In this document: one piece after another, positions 56,401-64,000 of the stretch
Layout of the letters: each line of letters starts with the position of its first letter
Numbering within the stretch: the first letter of the stretch is position 1
Origin: Chromobotia macracanthus
Lineage: Eukaryota; Chordata; Actinopteri; Cypriniformes; Botiidae
Reading direction: 5' to 3'
NCBI GenBank assembly: GCA_036877525.1
Contig: JAZGTH010000002.1
Location: forward strand, 992,001-1,056,000
DNA: 64,000 bases
Notes under the pieces: model-generated
The model's database searches: none
The model's input: the letters and a program-made list of their open reading frames with translations, nothing else
Told to the model about the DNA's origin: nothing
Position numbers and translations under genes: made by a program

Positions 56401-59400
56401 CTTAATGGTTCTAATAGCATATTTAAGAATATAGTCTTGATGAGTTTTTGTGAAACTCATCCATTAACAATTTGAAACAAAAAAGGAAACTCACTATACT
56501 GTATAGTATAAATATACTGTATTTACTGCCATTGGCCTCTGTAGGTAAAGGGAACACAGAAGATAGATCTTTGATGGAGCAGTTAAGAGGAGAAGCTCTG
56601 AAGTTCCACAAGCCAGGTGAGACTTTAACATAACTGAAAATATCACTGTCTCAGTGTCCAAAATGGTTATGGTTTGTTTAGACAGAGAGCAGAATTATAA
56701 TTTGGTGTATCAAATGTTTTGTATATTGGATTCTGAATGAATAGCGCAAATCCACATGAATAGAGGTGTGACAATACATTGATATCGGTTGATGTATCGT
56801 TAGACATTTTAACGATACATCAATGCCACATGTAAAAATTGATACTTTAATGTAGGTATGTAAAATATAGGTACTTTTATTTTGATACGCTCCACATAAC
56901 ATGACGCTCATGTAACATGACGTCGGCTATGCATTTTAGCCAAAGCACGTATTTTCATTTCCTCACTATACTGTCTGCCTGTGCGTCAGACTGTGATGCA
57001 ATAAAGCGGTGGCAGTAGTGAAATGACAGACAGATTTTGTGTCTGCTGTAGAACGCACATCGTGCGTATGGAAATATTTTGTATTTAGGAAAATAGATGG
57101 GCAGACAAAGAAAACCCATGTAATTTATAAACATTGCCATTGCCAGCTAAAATACTCAGGAAGTACAACAAACTTTTCAGTGCATTTAATAAGAAAACAT
57201 GGAATTGAAGAAAGCACTTTGGCTGACGAAATACAGTCACCTCAAACCATGTGGCCATTATTTATTATTTTATTTATTTATTATTTAAAACAAAATATAA
57301 ACTAATGTGTATTATTTTTTTGTTGTAAATGTCCCAATTGGGATTCAAAAACATAACATGTTATGTATTTCTGTTGCATTTGTGAGAATGAAAATGTAAC
57401 TGGCTGTGTAAACTAGGCATATAATATCTAAATATTGAAAAAATGATCAATATACCCACAAATAAATTGAATGTATTATTGATTCTTTTCTTTTAAGTAC
57501 TGGCAAATATCGTATTGCTTGATGAGAGAATCAATATAGTATCGTGAGGAGATGATGTCGCATGAAGTCTCATGAAGTCATTTTAATTGCTTGCATAACT
57601 GTAACAACTGATGTAGAATGGTGAAATACTGACAACGCTGTTTAAACAAACTGAACTGATTTTATCACCTGCAAAATGACAGTACAGTCAAAAATTGGCT
57701 TTTTAAAACAAACTGGAATTTGCTGCAGTGTGACAACAAAATTAAGAAAGTGAATTATTGGTTTTATTTCTTAATTTTTTCGTGTAGGGGAGAATTACAA
57801 GACTGAGGATTATGTAGTGACACCCAACACCATGAAGTTACTGAAGCAGCACTTGGAGATTACTGGTGGACAGGTACATTGTACTGTACTGGTACTGGTA
57901 CTGGTGTTTACCAGTAAGATGGTGTTTTAAAAAGATGTAAAAGTAATGTTTCCTGTAATAATTGGATTCCTGTTTACTCTCTGTGTCACTTTAGGTTCGC
58001 ACACGTTTCCCTCCAGAGCCCAACGGCATTCTGCACATTGGTCACGCCAAAGCAATTAACTTTAACTTCGGCTATGCCAAGGTAAATGCATGCAAACACA
58101 CACTCTTCTCATGCTTGAAGAGCAGGACTGCTTGCTGTTGAATGACAGAAAATGTTGGTCTGACTTTGTATGTCTTGTTAAAGGCCAATAATGGCATCTG
58201 CTTCCTGCGGTATGACGACACAAACCCAGAAAAAGAGGAGGAGAAATACTTCACTGCCATCAAAGACATGGTGGAGTGGCTCGGTGAGTCTTCAGAGGTC
58301 AGAGTTAAAATGAACCAAAATTGTTGCTGTTTTAGTTTGTTGATACAGGTTGCCTTTTATACTTGTATGTGTCATTATAATAAACTAATCTGTGTATCTT
58401 CCATTCATCCCTTATTTGTTTTAAAATAAAAAAGCGGGAAAATGAAAACAACTTTTATTTTTAATTTCCTTAACAAAATTTAAAACGGAAAAATGAAAAG
58501 AAATTGTCACGTTTATCTATTTTTTTTGTTTCTCATTCTTACTTTTTATAAACTAAATTGTGAAAAGGAAATAATGAAAATCTTAAGCTCTTTTTTTCAA
58601 CAAGGAGCAATGATATGATCAATAACATGGTTTATAATCATATGACTTACGAACATATTTCTCCACATCTATGAGTGCGGTAAAGATTGTCTGAACAATG
58701 TCAAACTGCAAACTTTCTTTATTTGGCTGTAAATACACAAAGCGCTACTGTAAATATAATCTCATGCTTATCTTGATTTCTAAATTTTTATGTAAAGCTA
58801 TTTCTGATATATTATTGTGACTATTATTATTGGAACTTTATTTACATAGCTTTTTAACATTTAAAAAAAACTGGAACAGTGACTGAATGACTGAAGCAAC
58901 CATCACCTTGACCAGTTTTTCCATGGAATTGTGTAATAACAGGTGTCATACAGGTCCATGCTATTAGAGCAACAGGCTTCTTAATAAATAAACAATCAAA
59001 TAGACCGCTATGTTTAAAAGCCCTTGGGAGGTCAAACTCAAGGAACGATTTGCACTTTCAGTGATTTCTTTCACAACTCCTTTGTTAGGTATTACACATT
59101 GGGAACACATTGCAAATTTGTCATAAGCACTAATAGGAAATAAAGCCCCATAATTCCTAGAACTGACTCCCTGGCTGTGCATATAAGACAGACTGCTGTT
59201 TGAAGAGCAGGACTGCTTGTAGTAAGTGACCAGAGTACACAAGCTATCAACAGCCCTGTGATGTATGAGAGAACATTGATGAAGATTTTCGTTTTCCATT
59301 TTTTGATTTGAAAACAAATAGGGATTTAAACTGAAGACGCACAGATTTAAACTGAAACTAAAATTTCCAAAAATAACCTAAGAAAACTTAAAAAAATTAA

Positions 59401-60957
59401 TTAAAACTGCTGTTTCAATGAAATAGAAATTATTATAGAATTTTCTGTTTTCTTTAATAACATCCAGTAACAGTACACAAAGTTGTCCGCAGCCACGTCA
59501 TTCACTCATCTGTATTAACTGAAATGGAAATAAAGCATTGAAATTGACTACAATTAAAATGAAAACTAAAATTAACTGGAAAAAATATACCTAAGATAAA
59601 CAATCATTTGAAATTTTGAAAAACAATAAAATTTGATAAACAAAATAAAGATGAGGCTAAATGTAAAATCCAAGACCATAACCTTGGTCCCCAGAGACCT
59701 CCTTATTTCTGAGTTTGGAAACTTTAATAGAATAGGGTTAGTCTCCAGTAGTATACGTTCATGTGTCTGCCTGTTTGTCTCGCTCAGGGTACAAACCATA
59801 CGCTGTCACGCATGCATCCGATCACTTCCAACTCCTCTACAGTCTTGCTGTCGAACTCATTTGCAGGTGAGATTATGCGCACCTGCACACATTCATTTAA
59901 AGTTAAATACGGTACTCCTGACAATGTTACTAAAGCTTAAACATGGTTTCTTTGTGTTTGTGTGGCAGGGGTCATGCATATGTGTGCCACCAGCGAGGAG
60001 AGGAACTGAAGGGTCATAATGTTCCTCCCTCGCCCTGGAGAGATCGGCCTGTGGAGGAGTCTCTGGTCCTGTTCGACAGGATGAGGAAGGGCATGTTTGC
60101 AGAGGGGGATGCCACTCTGAGGATGAAAATGGTCATGGAAGATGGAAAAATGGACCCGGTGGCATACCGAATCAAATACACACCACACCACAGGACAGGA
60201 GATAAATGGTGAGTCATTGCATTTCCTGTTCTTCAGGTGTTGTGGTTTTTTGATGTTATGGCACTCTGATCTTGTATGGTGTATGCAGGTGCATTTACCC
60301 CACATATGATTACACACACTGTCTGTGTGACTCTATTGAACACATCACACACTCTCTCTGCACCAAAGAGTTTCAGTCCAGGTATGCATTTCATTTCTAT
60401 ATATCACCTGTTTTACAGTGAAAATGTTATCATTCGTTTTCTCTGTAGCTTATTCAAAGCATTCTTTAATAAAGAGTTTTATGCCTTAAACCAAACCACT
60501 TATCTTGTTTTGGTCTACTCTGTGATAGGGTCTTAATCTACTTTTTGAAGTATAAAATATGAATTAATAATTGATAATGTTAAAATAATGTTAATACATT
60601 ATAGTCAATAAAAATAATAATGAATTATTATATGAAATAATAGGTTTTAATTAGGCTACCTTTACTGTGTATCAAGTGGCATTGTGGGCCTTCAGGTCTT
60701 TTCATAAAATTAAATTATAGTTGTTTTGATTGGATTTATTATACAGCTCTATATATTGTGTGTCTGTGTGTGTCTGTGTGTGTCTGTGTGTGTCTGTGTG
60801 TGTCTGTGTGTGTTTGTCTGTGTGTGTGTCTGTGTGTGTGTCTGTGTGTGTGTCTGTGTGTGTGTCTGTGTGTGTGTGTGTGTGTGTGTGTCTGTGTGTG
60901 TGTCTGTGTGTGTGTCTGTGTGTGTGTCTCTGTGTGTGTGTGTCTCTGTGTGTGTGT

Positions 60958-60989
<32 letters not shown>

Positions 60990-61039
60990 CTCTGTGTGTG
61001 TGTGTGTCTGTGTGTGTGTGTGTCTGTGTGTGTGTGTGT

Positions 61040-61102
<63 letters not shown>

Positions 61103-64000
61103 AGACGCTCCTCATATTTCTGGCTGTGTAATGCTCTGGATGTATACTGCCCTGTGCAGTGGGAATATGGCCGACTCAACCTCACCTACACTGTCGTCTC
61201 TAAAAGAAAGATTGTTAAACTGGTTGACACAGGAGTTGTCAGGTAACACATAATGCTAATCAATCTGATATTATTGATATGAATACTACTCTGATTTGGT
61301 TTCAGTTGTTTTGGTTTCATATGTAAATGTTTGTTATGTGTTGTCTAGAGACTGGGATGATCCACGTCTCTTCACTCTTACAGCCCTCAGGAGGCGGGGT
61401 TTTCCTCCACAAGCCATCAACAATTTCTGTGCCCGGGTAAGAACGCTAGAAAAACGGGACGGCAATTTAGCAAGAGAAAAATTAAAATGTATGACAGAAT
61501 ACAACATGAATGTAAAAATGCAACATGAAACATTGTCGTGATTCATTTGACTCCTTGTAATGTGACACATTTGTTAGTGCAACGGAATATTCAGAGGAAA
61601 TAATGCAGTTGAAGTTAAAATGAAGTTCATGCACTGACTGTCTGAATTATATTGAACAATTATATTTACAAAAGTTCTACCCTATAGGGGTAGATACACA
61701 ATAAGATTGAATAACTTCAACAGTTGTCAGAAGGGTTTTACCAGCTGTGGGGGAGTCAGATAACTGGAACTGATCACTAGATTTGCACAGAAACATCCAT
61801 CTCTGCAACGCAAAGTCTGTGCAAATTTCTTTTTCTTTTGCTGTACTGAACTTGCGGAGGTATATTGTGGTTTAATCTGTTTCAGATTACCCCACCCCTA
61901 AACATGTAAAAACAAAGCGAGCTGTGATTAGGGCTCGTCTAAGCAGGGGTATTTTTCACCACACTACAGTGTGGATCAGACGTTATGCTACAGTTTAAAC
62001 TCTTCATCTATTGCTTTGTTTTAGGTGGGTGTAACTGTTGCACAGACCACTATGGAGCCACACCTCCTGGAGGCGTGTGTTAGGGAGGTGCTTAATGACA
62101 CTGCTTCTCGCACTATGGCCGTGCTTGAGCCACTCAAAGTCACCATTACCAATCTGCCTGCCAACGCAAAGGTAAAGGCATTCACAAACTTCACTTACAT
62201 CAGGTTTATTGATTTACATGTGGACAGCTGCAGATGCATTAGATCAGAAAACATGCAAACATCTGGTTTTGCTTTCTCTGCAGAAGGAGGTGCGAGTCCC
62301 AGACTTCCCTGCCAATGAGGCCAAAGGAAGTCACATGATTCCCTTCTCACAGACCATATTTATTGAGCAGACTGACTTCAGGGAGGTATGCGTACATTTG
62401 TGTGCCGTAAATTGCTGTGTTTAAATTGTGCCAGATGAAGTCATTTTTATGGGTTATCTGTGTTTGCTAAAGGTGATGGAGAAGGGCTACAAGCGTCTGA
62501 CTCCAGATCAGCCAGTGGGCTTGAGGCATGCAGGTTACGTTATTTCTGTGCAGCATGTCATCAAGGTTTGTAACTACTGTAACTTTTAACACAATCTCAA
62601 CAAGGTTACATTTCTTATTACAAAGGTAAACAATTCATGGTCCCAGAGATTGCATTAATAATGTTTAATTATTTACAGAATTTTACAAATATTGACAATA
62701 ATTGCAAATAATGTGTGTCATTGTGACATGTTTTAGCAATTTATAAACACTAATCTGTTTCTTGAAACCATCACTCATTTTCTCAAAACCTTAAACAAAT
62801 CCAAATACTCAACTAAATTCACAAAACCTCTTCTGGCAAAAGAAAACAATTGCTTCAAAACCATTTCACCAGCACTCAGAATCAAACATTGTTTTTTTTA
62901 GATCATACACACAAGTCAATAGTATACACACTGCAGATCATTCATTAGACACTACATCAAAAAAATGGAGAACACAGCATCCAGGGCGTGTAGTTACAAA
63001 AAACGTTTATTGTATATAGTAAAAAACACAAAACAAATCACACCAGAATTCACAAGTATGGTGAATTCACTGAAAACCATGTTTGGTCATCAAAAAAGTA
63101 GAAGAAAACACACCAGAAAGATTATTCTGCCTCAGGATCACATCTTTTTGCTGGTTGTTGTTGAACCACTTATGTATTCGGACACCACGGTGAAAGCTGA
63201 CATTGTCCCAAACCACGGCAGGTTGCACTTCCTGCTAATGATCCTGTTGCTTTCATTCAAACAAAACATTTCTTTTACAGAAATGTGAGATGTTCAGTAT
63301 TGTGTGGCCCCAGGGTTGCATATGCATGGACAACTCCATGATTGCTTATGGCTGCACAAAGAGTGACATTGCCACCACACTGACCAGGGACTTCCATTAT
63401 TGCATGTTGGCCAATTACGTTTCTCCCTCTCCTTCTCTTCATAAGATTGAACCCTGCTTCATCTACAAAAATCCATTTATGGTGCCTTTTCATGGAATTC
63501 AAACACTCTTTGTAAATAATTTACTGTAGTGATACTGAAAGACTTACAATAGTGTCTTTGTATGCACTTCTGATTTACATAACAACATGGTGCACTTTAT
63601 AGTAACTGTAGGCTAGAAGCTCAGAAGTGTACAATGTACAACAATGAGAACCTCTTGCTCTTGGGAGAACAGCAGTTCTTCCACCCTATATTTTGAACCT
63701 TCTCATCACATAATTAGAAACAAGTGTGAACAATTTTTAATTATTGTGTAAACAATGACAGCTGTGCTCTAGTTGCGTTTAAGTTTTGCTTTCCTGTGTT
63801 GTGTTTTTCAACACAAGTTCATCACAGTGTGAATTGTGTTTTAGTGAGTGAGAATGCGTTTAGCAAAAAGAGTGCATGAGATTTGCAGTGAGGCCAAACA
63901 GTGTCTAACTCCCTGAACTTAAGGTGTGCATTGTGATTTATTCAAGAACTTGGTTTAGGCTACTGAGAATTTGGTTCAGAGAATGGGGTTTATTGTCTCA
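53445..64000 (+). CDS. qars1: Glutaminyl-tRNA synthetase, cytoplasmic (3' exons beyond the window)
   Basis: Nineteen exons: 53445-53555, 53741-53891, 54938-55047, 55379-55454, 55632-55696, 55789-55842, 55951-56005, 56545-56616, 57788-57873, 57995-58081, 58184-58283, 59788-59866, 59969-60208, 60289-60381, 61105-61242, 61349-61436, 62025-62171, 62284-62385, 62473-62565. They encode 649 residues in one frame; the family is about 775 long, so roughly 125 remain to the right. The N-terminal part is the eukaryote-specific tRNA-binding appended domain. The class I catalytic core follows, with HIGH (ILHIGHAKAINFNFGYAK, exon 10) and the KMSKS-equivalent VVSKRKI (exon 15), then an anticodon-binding beta-barrel start. 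The enzyme charges tRNA-Gln and in vertebrates joins the multi-synthetase complex. The start MADLVSLF fits the family. Intron insertions include a hAT and an IS630-like relic. Confidence 0.95.
53990..54165 (+). repeat. Dispersed fish repeat (hAT-type MITE-like), qars1 intron 2
   Basis: CTCCTGGAGGGCCAGTGTCC near 54002, CCAGCTAATCAAGGTCTTACTAGGC near 54061 and GAGCTAAACTCTGCAGGA near 54125 are phrases of a very common teleost repeat. Its ends should be inverted complements (CTGGAGGGCC...). The superfamily is assumed from recollection. Confidence 0.55.
54526..54549. repeat. (TA)n microsatellite
   Basis: About twelve TA units lie in qars1 intron 2. Confidence 0.9.
54856..54898. repeat. Perfect 17-bp hairpin near the qars1 exon 3 acceptor
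   Basis: GCACATATCTGTGAGGA at 54856-54872 is exactly reverse-complementary to TCCTCACAGATATGTGC at 54882-54898, with a 9-base loop TTCACTGGG. It ends 37 bases before the AG of the exon 3 acceptor. A 14-base palindrome GAGGTCCGGACCTC lies at 54805-54818. Confidence 0.85.
56755..57560 (+). mobile_element. hAT-type transposon fragment with BED zinc finger, qars1 intron 8
   Basis: The plus-strand frame at 57039-57305 encodes VWKYFVFRKIDGQTKKTHVI followed by KHCHCQLKYSGSTTNFSVHL and IRKHG. This is the BED finger at the N-terminus of hAT transposases such as ZBED-like proteins. The first zinc cysteine appears as Tyr (IYKHC). The outer sequence at 56755-56850 (GTGTGACAATACATTGATATCG...) resembles hAT ends. 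The rest of the transposase is missing. Confidence 0.65.
57995..58283 (+). CDS. qars1: qars1 exons 10 and 11: HIGH motif and nucleotide-binding fold
   Basis: Exon 10 (57995-58081) encodes RTRFPPEPNGILHIGHAKAI, which includes the class I HIGH signature. Exon 11 (58184-58283) continues with ICFLRYDDTNPEKEEEKYF. These are the first two strands of the Rossmann-fold catalytic domain that binds ATP and glutamine. Confidence 0.95.
58284..59787. other. qars1 intron 11, AT-rich
   Basis: No exon is seen. Runs of AAATGAAAA/AACTAAAAT type (about 58435-58520 and 59330-59640) look like decayed LINE or poly(A)-type tails. Nothing else was recognised. Confidence 0.4.
60757..61101. repeat. (TG)n/(TGTC)n microsatellite abutting a qars1 splice acceptor
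   Basis: About 345 bases of TG with interspersed TC dinucleotides end in TGTGTCAG at the exon 15 acceptor (61103-61104). The long Cys/Val and His/Thr frames across it are artefacts. Confidence 0.97.
61105..61242 (+). CDS. qars1: qars1 exon 15: catalytic core with SKRKI loop
   Basis: The exon encodes RSSYFWLCNALDVYCPVQWE and ends near VVSKRKIVKLVDTGVV. SKRKI corresponds to the KMSKS loop of class I synthetases. Its acceptor (TGTGTCAG) is embedded at the end of a TG microsatellite of about 345 bases that replaces the usual polypyrimidine tract. Confidence 0.9.
62740..63960 (-). mobile_element. Degenerate DDE transposon (IS630/Tc1-mariner type), qars1 intron 19
   Basis: On the minus strand, 63502-63275 encodes IFVDEAGFNLMKRRRGRNVI then MEVPGQCGGNVTLCAAISNHG. 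Further down, near 63230-63180, a VVWDNVSFHRGVRI-like stretch gives the second catalytic Asp. This is a DDE transposase of the IS630-Tc1 group as found in fish. Frameshifts split it. Element ends were not resolved; the coordinates bracket unusual sequence on both sides. Confidence 0.55.

Noticed and set aside
60726..61253. Cys/Val-rich and His/Thr-rich open frames of 130-175 codons
   Set aside because: They arise from the TG microsatellite; only 61105-61242 in one frame is real (qars1 exon 15).

Overview
The window looks like vertebrate nuclear DNA from a ray-finned (teleost) fish, judged by eye. It carries intron-rich genes with GT/AG junctions that encode vertebrate proteins. It is AT-rich and crowded with the transposon families typical of fish: Tc1/mariner, hAT, L2-like and Tx1/L1-like LINEs, Ty3/gypsy and probable DIRS pieces. 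Many long (TC)n, (TG)n and (TA)n tracts are also present. I cannot name the species; an otophysan such as a catfish or cyprinid would fit. All gene identities rest on recalled protein families, because no database search was possible.

Layout. 1-3.2 kb: three 5' exons (minus strand) of a taste-receptor type 1 (T1R) class C GPCR, a decayed duplicate of its exon 3, and an LTR-like piece at the left edge. 3.2-16.4 kb: a transposon graveyard with two broken Ty3/gypsy elements in opposite orientation, LTR-like fragments, a probable DIRS gag piece, TA microsatellites and a degenerate Tc1 copy. 16.4-31 kb: rbsn (rabenosyn-5, plus strand). Its eleven coding exons keep one frame for 738 residues, and its third coding intron holds a Tc1 element that itself contains an L2-like LINE. 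31.0-31.2 kb: an orphan, damaged last exon of mrps25 (minus strand), next to rbsn as mrps25 is in human. 31.9-38.9 kb: a minisatellite of about sixty units, each a (TC)n run plus a constant CACTGACACTTCC core, with a Tx1-clade LINE sitting inside it. 38.9-42.2 kb: AT-rich DNA without a gene. 42.2-51.2 kb: complete ogg1 (minus strand, seven exons, 392 residues). 51.2-53.4 kb: divergent intergenic DNA with a (GT)n/(TA)n tract and a foldback repeat. 53.4-64 kb: qars1 (plus strand), nineteen exons covering 649 residues; the C-terminal exons lie past the right edge.

The four cellular genes act in unrelated processes: endosomal recycling (rbsn), mitochondrial translation (mrps25), base-excision repair (ogg1) and tRNA charging (qars1). 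Their grouping reflects shared chromosomal ancestry rather than a pathway; the human orthologues are, as I recall, all on chromosome 3p.

The most interesting structure is the Tx1-type LINE inside the TC-rich minisatellite. The same array flanks it on both sides and also interrupts its ORF1. Sequence-specific Tx1-clade LINEs that target TC microsatellites are known, so this may be such an element together with an array that has been recombining with it.
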